Positions 45,246-56,856 of a stretch of 64,000 nucleotides of DNA are shown here, one piece after another. Within the stretch, counting starts at the first letter, position 1. The number at the start of each line of letters is the position of its first letter. The notes beneath the pieces are model-generated. The model was given only the letters and a program-made list of their open reading frames with translations. It did no database searches and was not told the origin of the DNA. The position numbers and the translations under genes are program-made. The stretch comes from Lojkania enalia (lineage: Eukaryota > Ascomycota > Dothideomycetes > Pleosporales): the NCBI GenBank assembly GCA_010094045.1, contig ML986582.1, positions 186,001 through 250,000 of the forward strand, in the 5' to 3' direction.

Positions 45246-46887
45246 ATGGCGTCCGCGATCTTCTTCCTCGACCTGAAGGGCAAGGTGGGCTTGTGGGGTA
45301 TTGTTTGCGGAGCTCGAGACTGACGTCTTTGCGCAGACCCTTCTAGCGCGAAACTATAGGGGTGATATCCCCATGTCGGCAGTTGAAAAATTTCCCATAT
45401 TGCTCAGCGAGGCCGAAGAGGACAGCTCCGCCGTCCCTCCTTGTTTCTCCAACGAAGGCATCAACGTATGAAGGCCCCCTGTGCTTTGCGACGGGTTCCA
45501 AAAGGCATATTTCCATAAGCGACACGGAACTAACTATGATTATTATACAGTATCTTTACATTCGGCACAATAACCTTTACCTCCTAGCCCTCACGAAACG
45601 AAATACCAATGCCGCCGAGATCCTTCTTTTCCTACACAAGATTGTTGAGGTCTTTACCGAGTACTTTAAAGAACTAGAGGAGGAGAGTATACGGGATAAC
45701 TTCGTTATCATTTATGAGCTCCTAGACGAAATGATGGATTTTGGCCATCCTCAGACAACGGAAAGTAAGATTCTACAAGAGTATGGCCCCTTGTTCTTCG
45801 CAGCTGCGCACTGTAGCGTCACTAATGTGCACACTTACACAGGTACATTACGCAAGAATCTCACAAACTCGAAGTCCAAGCGCGTCCTCCCATTGCTGTT
45901 ACCAACGCGGTCAGCTGGCGAAGCGAAGGTATCCGATACCGCAAGAACGAAGTTTTCCTCGACGTCATCGAGTCGCTCAACCTCCTCGTATCTGCCAACG
46001 GCAATGTACTACGGTCCGAAATTTTGGGTGCAATCAAAATGAAGTGCTACTTGTCAGGTATGCCCGAGCTAAGGTTAGGGTTAAACGACAAAGCCATGTT
46101 TGAGACAACGGGGAGGGCGACGCGGGGTAAAGCAGTGGAAATGGAAGATGTCAAATTTCACCAATGCGTGCGGTTGTCGAGATTTGAGAACGACAGGACA
46201 ATCAGCTTTATCCCTCCAGACGGCGAATTCGAGCTGATGAGCTACCGTTTGAACACCCAAGTCAAGCCCTTGATCTGGGTAGAATGCATAGTAGAGAGCC
46301 ATTCAGGGAGTAGGATAGAGTACATGTTGAAGGTAAAACCCTTGGATGATTCCGAAGATTTAAGGACTAAGCCATCATAGGCCAGAGCGCAGTTTAAAAG
46401 ACGAAGCACGGCCAACAACGTCCAAATCTCGATACCGGTTCCTGAGGACGCAGACACGCCGAGATTTCGAACAAACATTGGCACCGTACATTACGCTCCA
46501 GAGACATCATCGATCGTGTGGAAAATCAAACAGTTTGGCGGTCAAAAGGAGTTTCTCATGCGGGCCGAGCTTGGCCTACCTTCCGTCCGCGGAGATGATG
46601 AGAAGGGAGGCGGCATGATGGGCGGATTCGGTGGTAGCATGGGAGGTGTAGGTAGCGGTAAGGGCAAGAGGCCCATCAGTGTGAAGTTCGAGATTCCGTA
46701 CTTCACGACGAGTGGCATCCAGGTGCGGTACCTTAAGATTATTGAACCGAAGGTAAGAATGCTTTCACATGCGGAATATAAACGGTTATGCTAATAAGAT
46801 CTCTAGCTCCAATACCCTTCACTACCCTGGGTACGATATATCACACAATCAGGCGATATCGCTGTGCGGTTGCCGGATGTACAGTAG
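45246..46887 (+). CDS. APM1: AP-1 clathrin adaptor complex medium (mu) subunit
   Basis: Six exons (45246-45284, 45337-45465, 45551-45780, 45843-46332, 46381-46752, 46807-46887) give 446 aa, the normal length. The N-terminal longin-like part reads MASAIFFLDLKGK, LLARNYRGDIPMSAVEKFP and YLYIRHNNLYLLALTKRN. The linker has SWRSEGIRYRKNEVFLDVIE. The mu homology domain follows with SANGNVLRSEILGAIKMKCYLSGMPE, DGEFELMSYRL, ETSSIVWKIKQFGG, and ends SGIQVRYLKIIEPKLQYPSLPWVRYITQSG. AP-1 mu binds Tyr-based sorting signals at the trans-Golgi/endosome. A Gly/Met-rich insert sits near residue 375, as in other fungal Apm1. Not AP-2: the sequence tracks AP-1 throughout. Confidence 0.96.
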
Positions 46888-47812
46888 AAGTACGATCTTT
46901 GACGATATCAAATAACAACCACAACATTAAGATAGGTTACGTATATCAAGTATGGGCGCCCTTGGCTGTGCTGTGATTTGATTGTGCGTCTCACGAAGCT
47001 GTCGCGAATTGCAACATTTATGTTGAATCTTCTTGATCTGGAATCGTAAACTAATTCGGCAAATTAGTGATCTAACTCTTCAGTCCTTTATTGTCTTACT
47101 CAAGTGCATCGAACTCCGTTCTTACAGTCCTCGGCGGTGAGCTAGGCAAGGCTTGTGCTCCGTGACATATGCTACAGCGCTCCCAAATCTTCGATGCTTG
47201 CCAAACGCTGCTCAAAACCTTCTATTAGTCACTCGCACTAGGTGATACACCCCGTTTGAAGGCTACGGCCGCGTATTGATTTGCAAGGTAAGTTTTCTCA
47301 GACACTAGATCGATTGCATTCCCACCGATGCCTATATAAGGATGGCGGTATTCCCCATATTTTCAAACCTACACCCACTTCAATATCCAACTCTCCTAGA
47401 AAACGGAGTTCGCTAAAGAAAGATTTTGTAACTTAAGGTTAGCGCTAAGGACGTGTTAACCATAAAACCACAAAGGGCTACCTGATGAAACAAATTTTCT
47501 CGTCACCCACTCGGGAATGCTTCCGATTAAGACTAAAATCTCAATAGAACTTATAACATGAAGTCTTCTGTCTTTATCTTCCCAACATCGCTAGTTCTGG
47601 AGAGGGGGAAATATACACACGGGCATAGTATGGTCTTGAGGCCTTTCTAGTCCTCGGGATGAATATGTGATCTAGAATATTCAATTCGAAGTACCCATGG
47701 ATCTTTACCGCGTCTAGCTAGAAGAGCGGATTACCACCAGACAGGCAACTCCAAAGCCCAAGAAACCGAATGCTGATTTTTCAGAAGAGACAAAGAGCCG
47801 TTCCCACATCTA

Positions 47813-48175
47813 AAGAGAAAGATGAAGGCTGCATGCCCGGACAGAAGATCTAAAAATCTCTAGACAATGAAAGAATTTGGATACTGGAGTTCTGGCAAAG
47901 TTTCAAAATTTGTAAAACGACGTAGTAATGTTTAAGGAAAGAAAAAGAGGCAATATATCTGGAAGAGATCTCTGAAAATCTCTGAGCAATTAACTGATGT
48001 GAGCGCTGGGGTTTCAATTGTCGAATTTCAAAAGATAGGAAGGAATCCATCAACACCGGAAAGAATGAAGAAAAGATAGTATATCCGGACAGCATCTTTG
48101 AAATAGCCTAAAAATTTACCTCATGTGGACGCTGAGAGCTGTTTCTTTAAGATGGTGGAGTCGTCAGAGGTTATT
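47813..48175. repeat. Minisatellite A: about three diverged 122-126 bp units
   Basis: Landmarks CCCGGACAG (47836), TCTGGAAGAG (47958) and TCCGGACAGC (48084) are 122 and 126 bases apart. Each is preceded by an AAAGA-rich stretch and followed by GATCT or CATCT, then GAAAAT- or TAAAAAT-like sequence. Units 2 and 3 also share an ATGTG-GCGCTG / ATGTGGACGCTG block. Confidence 0.65.
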
Positions 48176-48235
48176 AAGAGTGGTGGCACAGAGCACTGCA
48201 GAGTCTGCAATGCTGACCGAGTTGGTGAAGTTTTT

Positions 48236-48470
48236 CCAAAAGAGCCCGCACATCTATGTATGGGAGAAGCGCTTTGGATTCTTGGGAGCGACTTTGAGAT
48301 TCGGCTTGGGTCCAAAATGAATTCAAATTCCTGTGCATGTGAAGAGCATCTTGGATCCTTCAGGGGCAACTTTCATGATTCAGTTTGCATCAAAAATGAA
48401 TTCACATCCCTATGTATGTAGAAAGCCCTTTGGATTCTTTAGAGCAACTTTTGGAATTCAACTTAGGCTG
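48236..48470. repeat. Minisatellite B: three diverged ~77 bp units
   Basis: Units starting CCAAAAGAG (48236), CCAAAATGAATTC (48312) and CAAAAATGAATTC (about 48390) share a central GCTTTGGATTCTT / CTTGGATCCTT / CTTTGGATTCTTT and GCAACTTT-like stretch. Period about 76-78 bases. It lies directly after minisatellite A. Confidence 0.7.
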
Positions 48471-51400
48471 CAACAATGGCTCGCTTTTGTCCTAGATCTT
48501 AGATATGAGAAATTGGCTACGCTTCTTGATGAGTTTTTACTTTTCCGTAAGGATTTGCTACTTCCAGATTAAGCTTTCCTTGATAAGATGTTTGCCCAAC
48601 TATTAGGCCGCTCCTAATCTAGTTGAGCCGATTGTAGAGAGATTAAGAAATAGTAATGGAATGTCCAAATGAGCCCTATTTCCATATCGAGGAATCTAAA
48701 TCGTTCTCATCCATTAATAATGCTACGCAGCATTATGACGAGTAAAAATGAAGAGTAAAAACGGATAAATTTGGAATCAATGTGCGCTTGTAACAGAAAA
48801 CGCTGAGATCCTAGAAGAGGACCCGGACATTAAAATGATGATGAACCACATGTTACGGCTAAGATTTTATCCTTTGCCAGGTAATGGGGCCTACTGTCAT
48901 AGAGTGTAATGGCGCCATTCAAAAATAGAGTATCCTATATCCATGGAAGTATATCCGCTGACTACCAAAACAGTGGGAACAATGCTATAACGTGCGCCTC
49001 GAAGTGGAAATATATATCTCAGTTCCACGATTGTTCTCGAGGTCCAGCATCCTTCAAAATATCAAAGTTTCCCTCGCATAGTATATCTAAGCATCACAAT
49101 CGACTATTAGGTCCAGACAGGTTTGCAAGGAATTTCTCGAGAACAATCTATCATATCAACGTTAGCTGGTATAGGTAGAGTGTCTTCTTTAGATTTCTGG
49201 AAGATTATAATTTTAACTAAATTTGAAGATGTGGACTCTAGTCTGGTCCATAAAGGACTACTTTGTTGTTATTGTGGCCTATATATTCGGGGAAATAGGT
49301 TGCTAAGAGATCATGCTTTGTTACGTAAAAGTTCATAGATTTGCATCTACTGTGCAGATATTTGATATCTGTCGTCAAAAATCTTCCACGAAACATTTCC
49401 ATGCGAGAACGAGATGGAGTATCAGAAGTAAGTATTTTCAATCTAAGATATTAGCGTTGGACTATTCGGAAGCGGGAAGGAGGCCTTTTCATGGACTCGT
49501 ACTTCATCCTTGGTCAAGGATATCCGAACAAAAAAAATTGTGCAAAATCTATTGTGATACAAAAAGGAATTTAGAGTATGTAACATGAAAGTAGATACGT
49601 CAACTCCGATTATATGTTTAAGAGCTTGGTCCAGAAACACAACCTTGGCAGCGACATGGAGGAATTATCAAGCACTTAAATAAAAAAGGATGCCCACCTT
49701 CGAATATTAGACGAGTTTTTCGCTCCAATGAAGAGATATGCCAACCATCTAATACAGATGTTTCTAGCAAGTCTATAGCGCTGGAATATGTCTCTTGAAT
49801 TCGAGACAGATTGAGGGTTTGTCCAGGGGACAGCTAAGTCTCTTACTTTTGAACAAAGGGTATATAGTGCCGCTGAAATATCGAATCAATGCTTGAGGAT
49901 AATCCTAAAGATAAATTTTGACAGATTGAGATCCAAGTTAGCAACGTGCTTTTAAAAAATTGGATCTCGACCCTCGCCATGTCATCCATATGGTCATAAT
50001 CTGGATAAGCAAATAGGAATACGAGTCTACCAGTTATTAGCTACAATACTTAGCGGTGTCATGTCCTATAATATACCTAGAAGATTGTCTTCAATAGTGC
50101 TCAATTAGGGACTTGATTGAACCCTTTCTTTTAAAACCGTGAAGTTCGTATGGCATTTTCTAATCAGACTCCAACGTGCAAATGGGCTAAAAATACTAGC
50201 ATGTGACTCAGCATAAAAAAGACTAGTACGTATACATATTAATAGAAATGTAATTTTCAAATGCTTCTTAAAATGCTTGGGCAGTTGTTATACCTTGCCG
50301 GAAAACCCAAGTTGCTCGAAATGTTGAAATGGCGGGATTATAAGCGAGGATGCGACTAAAATTCGCGGATACTCTAGATATTAAGAGCCAAAGTAGTGGA
50401 TTTGAGAGAATTTCTAGACCTAGAAGAGTATATAGCGGAAGAGAGATAGTCGGTAAATGGTCCCTCGCAAGTAAACCGTGAGCAGCAAAAGATTATGTTC
50501 GTTTAGTCGCTGGACAAGGTTAGCGTTATTCTCCATAAAAGTATTGATAGCTTCTCCACCTATTATAGGGAGTGAAATAGTGGATTCTGATAGATCCATA
50601 GCCCCATTAAGGGCCACAATATCCCATAAGGGTCAAAGTCGGACAGAATGTATGTAGCAGAAACTCGGCAGCTTTGGTAGAGTAAAAGAACGGAGATGAT
50701 TGCTGATAGATGGGCATTCGCTTGTCAAATTTAAGGCGACTCAGTAACGCCAACGGTATTGCGCTTGTTGTCTGTTCGTAGCGGAAAGATAAAATGCGAC
50801 TTCTTTCTGTTCATGCCTAACAATAAACCAACGACAAGGCTTCCTAAGACTGCAATAGCAAGAGAACTTCGTGTCAGTATTGGCCGCCCCTACTGTTAAA
50901 AATACTGCTGAGCACGATTTCGATTATCTCTGATGAATGGGGACGTTACTTGACGAATTGATAGCAGATGCTCGTGTGAGCGGCATAGAATCGTATAGGA
51001 CGAGAAGAAGCTCTATTATAGCAAAAATTTGGACATAGAAAGATAAATAGAGGGAATTCATATAGCTTAAATCCTTTGAATTTGGTCATAATTGTCCGTC
51101 ACAGAAGATACACTCGCAACACGGGTCCAGCGCTGTGGGAGTTGCCGTGCGGTACTTATGGCAATATCGTTAATAATAGCTCTTAAACACTGACCAAATG
51201 GCTCATCTAGTTATTCTCCGTACCCACTCCTACTAGATTCGTCCTGGATCTCTCCCTTATTGTGAATCCGTGCCCACGCGATTTCTTCTTTTATAGGATC
51301 CAAAATAGCTACGAAGAGTACTATTTCATTCGTAACTAGATGTTCGCTAACCTAGACCTTCAGCGCCTCCATAGCAATGTAAATTTCTACCGTGCCTCTT

Positions 51401-53101
51401 GTATTCGACTTTCGTGCTCTACTCCGCTTCCACCATCTCTCCGCCGTGTACTTCATCCGCGAGATACTTTCAGCTATAATAACTTGCACTTCAACTCCCA
51501 TTTTAGATAATTGAGCATACCTATATGAGTAGCTTGCGGATTTGATGATGTTTCTTATAAGATATTGCGGTTAGCGATGGTAATAAAAGGTGAGGAGAGA
51601 AGGGTTTTGGTAGTCAAGTTGTCCTTTTCTATGACGCATGTTCTTTTTCTGTCGCAGATAATGGAGTATATTACCGCCGTATGCACGGCGGGAAAGCTCG
51701 AAGTAATACCTATGAGCGTTGCTGAAAGAAATATAGAGGTTGCGCGGGTCAACCGATCCTTTTGTGGGATGCTAGGGATCATTAAATTACGTAGAACGGG
51801 TGTGATGGAGGGATGAATTCCGAGGAGGATAAATAGAAGATGAGGATAGAATTTGAAGTTCGATCGTATTAAGAAGTCGTCGTTGCGATATGGCCTGAGG
51901 CTGAGGACAACGCTCAGATTTTGCCTGTACATGTTAAGGTCCGTCGAGTTAACCGTTTAGCAACTTTACCTAACGCCAGTTAAGAATCATCCAAATCCAA
52001 GATAAGAGATTGATCTTGTAATGAGTGGACCATCCCAGTTCGACTTGTAGTGTAGCTACACAACCACATCCCTCAGCAGATCTATCCACAAATCCACTAT
52101 TTGATAAGTAGTAACATTATTCTCTCGAGTGACTGGATTTTTAGCAGTGATGCCGCCACTTGAACAGCCTAGCAAAAGTCAGGTAGCACGGTGAACGCTA
52201 CTAAAAGGTGCATGGATACCCCTGTGACATCACTGATTCCGTGCAACTTTTCAGTCTGCTCCTGACTATGCAATTTACGGAGGAATGTTCGCGCTAGGTT
52301 GTAAAATGGTTTCCTGGGAAGGCCGCTAATGCTTAGCACTGCGTTGAAGAGCCAAGGTAGCTCAGTATGTATCTCCTTACAATCTACTGCTACGTTCACA
52401 TATCTGTACTCTGGAGGAACGATAGATCGATCGTGTATATATATAGTTTTATGCCGAGTGAATGGTTAGTGTGGGCGCTCGATCCTGCTACGTGCTGGGT
52501 CAATGTGGCTTCGCTAGAGCTCGGGATGGCCTCATCTAGAGAATTAGTAGGCACGTTGAAATTTGCGGACTTTAGCCCGGCCATCAGAGAGATTTTGAAT
52601 CTGAGTTTTAAAAGGAAACGAAGAAAAAGAGGTATGTTCATTTGACAACAGCACATTCACACGTCCTCTACTCGTTATGTTGTTCCCTGTGCTGATGGTG
52701 AAGGCTGTAGTGTTATGTGCTCTGACCAAAGATCTCCAGTAAATTCTACAGCAATTAGAACAGCACATTATCTAGAAATGAGAAATGCTGTTGGCTCTTT
52801 ATTACGCGAAAGCGTCATCGTATGTCAAGGATTCAACTATGATCTTTCCAATAGTGCGTGTACTCGTGCCAAGAGCCGTTAGTCAGCGATAGATGCAAAC
52901 ACATCAAACATCCCATAAGCTATTCTCTGCTCCCTAGACTCTCTCCACCTCGGTCCAACAGTAAACTCGCCCCGCGGGAAGTGCTTAGCCGCGCTTCAAC
53001 CATGTCGATTTTAAGTAGATATATAGCCCTAATACGACCCACCATTATTCCGAAACTGTCTTTCCATACGCATCCAACCTAATACATAATCTGCCGCAAG
53101 C

Positions 53102-54397
53102 ATGGGACACCAACTACCTCCTCTCACCGGCATCCGAGTGCTGGAATTCGCTGGATTGGCTCCAGGTACATATAAAATCTTCAAATTGAATACTTGAGTA
53201 CTGAACAAAGGTACAAAGGGCCTTTCGCTGGCATGCTCCTTGCCGACTATGGCGCAACAGTTCTCCGTCTTGACCGCGCACCCATCCAGCCCTCAGCCGA
53301 CCAACTCACCCGCCGCAAGACTAGCATATGCGTGAATATGAAATCGCCTGCCGGCTTGGCACTCATTAAGAAAATAATTCTGCACGTCGATGTCGTAATC
53401 GATCCATTTCGACCTGGGGTTCTCGAGAAAGCTGGACTATCACCCGAAGATGTATTGCTAAAGTTAAACCCACGATTGATCATTGGGCGAATGACAGGGT
53501 TTAGAAGAGATGGAAAGTACAGTATGATGGCTGGGCACGATATAAACTACATTGCTGTATCAGGCGTTCTGAGTATGTTTGGACGGAAGGGTGAGAAGCC
53601 GTACCCGCCTGGCAATGTAATCGGAGACTTTGCCGGTGGTGGTGCAATGTGCTTTATGGGGATTCTACTTGCTCTCATTGCGCGGGAAAAGTCTGGGTAT
53701 GGACAGGTTGTGGAGGCGAATATGGTAGATGGAAGCGCGATATTAGCTACGATGCCGAGGTTGGGGACTAAGACACCTGTTTGGAGTGGGGAGCGGGGGA
53801 CAAATCTGCTTGACGGCGGCGCTCCTTTCTATAACACATATGAGACGAAAGACGGGAAGTATATGGCTGTGTGAGTTTTATGGAGTTCTTTGACCGTAGT
53901 AGAGTGATAACTGACTTTGTTGCAGCGGAGCCATTGAACCTCAATTTTATGCCGCACTTCTCAAAGGTCTAAATGTCCAGCCCTCCGATCTTCCTGGAGA
54001 TCGCGACAACCAGAAAGACTGGCCCAAGCTTGCAGAGTTCTTCACATCGGTATTCAAGACTAAGACTCGATCAGAATGGGAGAGCATCTTCGATGGTACA
54101 GACGCATGCTGCACGCCTGTTTTTACACAAGCAGAGCTCGAAGCCCAGGGATTCGATCAACGGCCAGCAGTGGCGCTTAAGTCCACGCCTGGATATGCAA
54201 TTCATGAAGGAGGGGACAATCGGCCTGCCGCGGTAGGACAGGGCATCGGCTGGGAGGGGAGCGGATGGGATCAGAAGGTACTGGTCCCGGGGACCGCTGG
54301 AGAGGAAATTCTTGGGAGATGGATGGGATGGAGTAGAGGAAGGCATTATGACATTGAGCATGAGGGACTCGTTTTGAAGGATATGTCTAAACTGTAA
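53102..54397 (+). CDS. Family III CoA-transferase, alpha-methylacyl-CoA racemase-like
   Basis: Exons 53102-53165, 53219-53870 and 53926-54397 give 395 aa, the usual AMACR size. Motifs: [20 protein letters not shown] at the N-terminus, [13 protein letters not shown], then [16 protein letters not shown] (catalytic His), [14 protein letters not shown] (catalytic Asp), [12 protein letters not shown], and [14 protein letters not shown] (catalytic Glu rebuilt across intron 2). All three racemase residues known from mycobacterial MCR are kept, so activity is likely: epimerising 2-methylacyl-CoA esters, probably in peroxisomes or mitochondria. The C-terminus DMSKL is a weak PTS1-like end. A formyl- or succinyl-CoA transferase is less likely. 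Confidence 0.92.
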
Positions 54398-54595
54398 GCC
54401 AAGGATGTAATAGAACCATTGAGTACGACACACCATGAAGACGTTTTTCTAATGAACTGTTATTGAGCGAAAGGGAGAATGATCGATAGACAGGCTCAAA
54501 ATATATTGTAGATATGTACAAGGGCTCCATTCAGCCAAAGTATCGTCTCATTTCTTATGCAAGTATTAATATACCATCCACAAAGCATTTAACTA

Positions 54596-55449
54596 TTATC
54601 TTTTTTTCCCACGCTTGGATGGCTTCTTACTTGCATTACGCAACCTTCTCCTCTCAGCGTTTGCCTTCTTCCTGCTATTCAACCTCCGCCATGCTGTCCA
54701 TCTATCTCCTGGCATGAACTCCTTGACTTTGACGCCCGCCTTCTCTGCCGCTCTTCCGATCTGCCAATTGGCCTCGCGGTAGGAGTACCCTTTACCCATC
54801 GTTAGCGCGCTGGACTTATTGTCCCGCGGCGTATCCTGAATGCTGGTTCCACTTCTAATACCATCGCCGACCTGCAAATCTCCTACAATTTGACCATCGA
54901 CCGTATCTACTTCCGGTTCTCTCCTAATAGCTAACATATTCAGCCGCCTTCTCCGCGCGGCATTTTGGGGATATGGAAGCGTCTCGTGCTTTTCAAAGAC
55001 AACGCCAATGTACTGACGTTTCGGGTGCTTAAGGGGATCACGATAATAGCGGACATAGCCGGCTTCTTTGGCAAAGATGCAGTGGTCGCGGCCCATCTCA
55101 CAATTCTCTCCAGGATACCATGCCGTGCCTCGCTGGCGGAAGATAATGTTTCCGGGGATCACATATTCTCCTACGCAATGCATCAGCACCTTCACACTCC
55201 CAATTGCCAAAATTTGCGATTCATACCTCCGGACTTCTTCGCTCCGAGTCGTTTACCAGGTCCGTCTTTTGCCCCGTTGGCTCGACCTTGAGATTGATGG
55301 GTTGCGTGTCGTACAAAGGAAAGGGTTGGGGAGGGCGGCGAGCCATTGGCAGTTCGGAGCGCATCGAGTACGCGTGAGGAGGGTACGAGCGAGCTGGATG
55401 AAGACTGGAGGGAGGCCCGTACAGGCGAAAATATCCGTGGGAGCAGCAT
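54596..55449 (-). CDS. Mitochondrial large-subunit ribosomal protein bL27m
   Basis: Exons 55449-55227 and 55170-54596 with a 56 nt intron (GTATGA, GCGTAG) give 265 aa. Residues 1 to about 55 are Arg/Ser-rich and amphipathic, fitting a mitochondrial presequence. The L27 domain follows: [20 protein letters not shown] (junction inside), [39 protein letters not shown]. The long basic C-terminal extension ([20 protein letters not shown] and a final KRGKKR) is usual in fungal homologues (yeast Mrp7). L27 lies near the peptidyl-transferase centre. The gene is convergent with the AMACR-like gene, only 198 bases apart. Confidence 0.95.
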
Positions 55450-56553
55450 GGCTGCGTCGGTGTTGACGAACTACTGCTGGATGCTTGATCGAGAATTATT
55501 CTAGGTGGCTTGGCGCGGCCTTTCCATTCGTGCACTAGTTTCCGTTCGGATGGGGAACTCATCAAGGCACGCAACACCTCTGTGCTTCACCTCCGGCCAC
55601 CCGTTAAGGATAAAGGGTAATGAGGTTACCATTTTGCAGCGGCATTACGATGGCACTTAACGGCATATGAGATTTCCACACGCTCCCGTAGGCTATCCTC
55701 TTACGAAAGCTGAAACCTCGGCCACGTTATCATCACCGTCAGCCCTCCGGGAAAATTGAAACAGTTGTAGCATGTTCCGACTATTATTGGCATACATTGA
55801 TTTGTTCCATTCACAAACATTGTCTGATCTATTTGGACACGTCATCAACTCAAGTACCAGGCAAGATAGGGATCATAATGGCGACGCCGGAGTAGGTGTC
55901 TTGGTTCATCCATTTCGACGCCGATGTTCCTAGTAGTAACTGGAAAGATCGAGCCCTTTATTCCGCTGATTATATATTGGATGGGCAGAAGTCAATAGAT
56001 CAGGATAGAGGATTTAAATATACGGATGAGATGGGTTGTCTTATTGAGCTGCACAAGGTCGCATAGCACCGGCCTTGCAATTATCAGAATTTCCGAAAAA
56101 CCAACAAGCATTGTGCGACGTGGACTCTTCTCCTGAGCGACTAGAAAACATTAAATTCAGTAATGGATGGCGTTCGTGGGACCCCTGGCTCGCCAAATTC
56201 GCCTTGCTTGGAGATTCCAAATCAATGACATAGGTCTTAGAACTCAAGGCCAAATATGATTCCTTCTCCACCAACGCCCAAAACGAGAAAAACTCAGATT
56301 ACCAGATCATGAGACGATCCTTTCCAAATTGCCCTTCGGATCACAGGACGATGTCAAACCTTTTATCCTCGGACCAAACTCTCCAGCTGCCGGTACACCA
56401 GAATGCGATAATCATCTCATGTTTGTCCGCAACAAAAGACTGCACGCCCCGACAGCTGCGGCAAAATCATGACAAAAATTGCGCAACGCCAGTGATATGG
56501 GTCGTAATTAAGATGTCAATGCTGTCTAGCGATCAAGAATTGTTGATCATGAG
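55450..56553. other. Gene-free interval
   Basis: About 1.1 kb. A 77-codon minus-strand ORF at 56041-56274 has no motif. Upstream of bL27m the sequence is GC-richer, presumably promoter and 5' UTR. Confidence 0.5.
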
Positions 56554-56856
56554 CTATGAAGTTGGTCGCTGTGATTGTGTAGATTCTGGGCGTTGCGCTT
56601 TCGAAAACAAAGCCTGCATCAGCTTCTGATAGGCTTCAATTGCGGCGTCTCGGGACATGACATCGACTTCAGATGCTGAACGCGGGCGAGAGCTTCGTTC
56701 CGGGAGCGTAGTTGTCCAAGACGTGATGGTGGAAGCGCGGCTAGGCGGTAGGAAAGGGTGCGGCGAGGGAGGAGGGGACGCTGGAAATGAGATCATCTTG
56801 TTGGAAGAGGTGGATTGGTTTGATGAAGTCGAGGAGCCTGTCGACCCAGGCGACAT
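56554..56856 (-). CDS. Small Ser/Pro-rich hypothetical protein
   Basis: Intronless 100 aa ORF with a true ATG. Residues 1 to about 60 are Ser/Thr/Pro-rich (MSPGSTGSSTSSNQS, then FPASPPPSPHPFLPP); residues 64-88 form a likely helix (VDVMSRDAAIEAYQKLMQAL). Composition looks coding and GC-richer than the surroundings. Not recognised; could be a fragment of a larger gene. The antisense ORF in the same place is regarded as a shadow. Confidence 0.45.
   Translation of the reverse strand: MSPGSTGSSTSSNQSTSSNKMISFPASPPPSPHPFLPPSRASTITSWTTTLPERSSRPRSASEVDVMSRDAAIEAYQKLMQALFSKAQRPESTQSQRPTS

Larger units (their letters stand above)
46888..53101. other. 6.2 kb gene-poor AT-rich island
   Basis: No gene could be supported on either strand. 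Short ORFs (for example 50420-50617 minus and 52453-52644 plus) have some protein-like look but no motif or splice partner. Two small minisatellites are listed separately. Motifs shared with the 21.6-25.75 kb array occur inverted at 47531-47542 and 50354-50364. The look is that of repeat-induced-mutation-degraded DNA, which I could not quantify. Confidence 0.6.

Noticed and set aside
48333..48572. ORF with LAFVLDLRYEKL..., suggestive of an hAT transposase C-terminus
   Set aside because: The first half is minisatellite sequence and the similarity is too short; no terminal inverted repeats or other transposase motifs were found.
50420..50617. 65-codon minus-strand ORF in the AT-rich island
   Set aside because: Somewhat protein-like but isolated, without domain motif; may be decayed element sequence, not callable.
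52453..52644. Plus-strand ORF MPSEWLVWALDPATCW... followed by a possible GTATGT donor
   Set aside because: No convincing second exon or family; kept only as a possibility inside the gene-poor interval.
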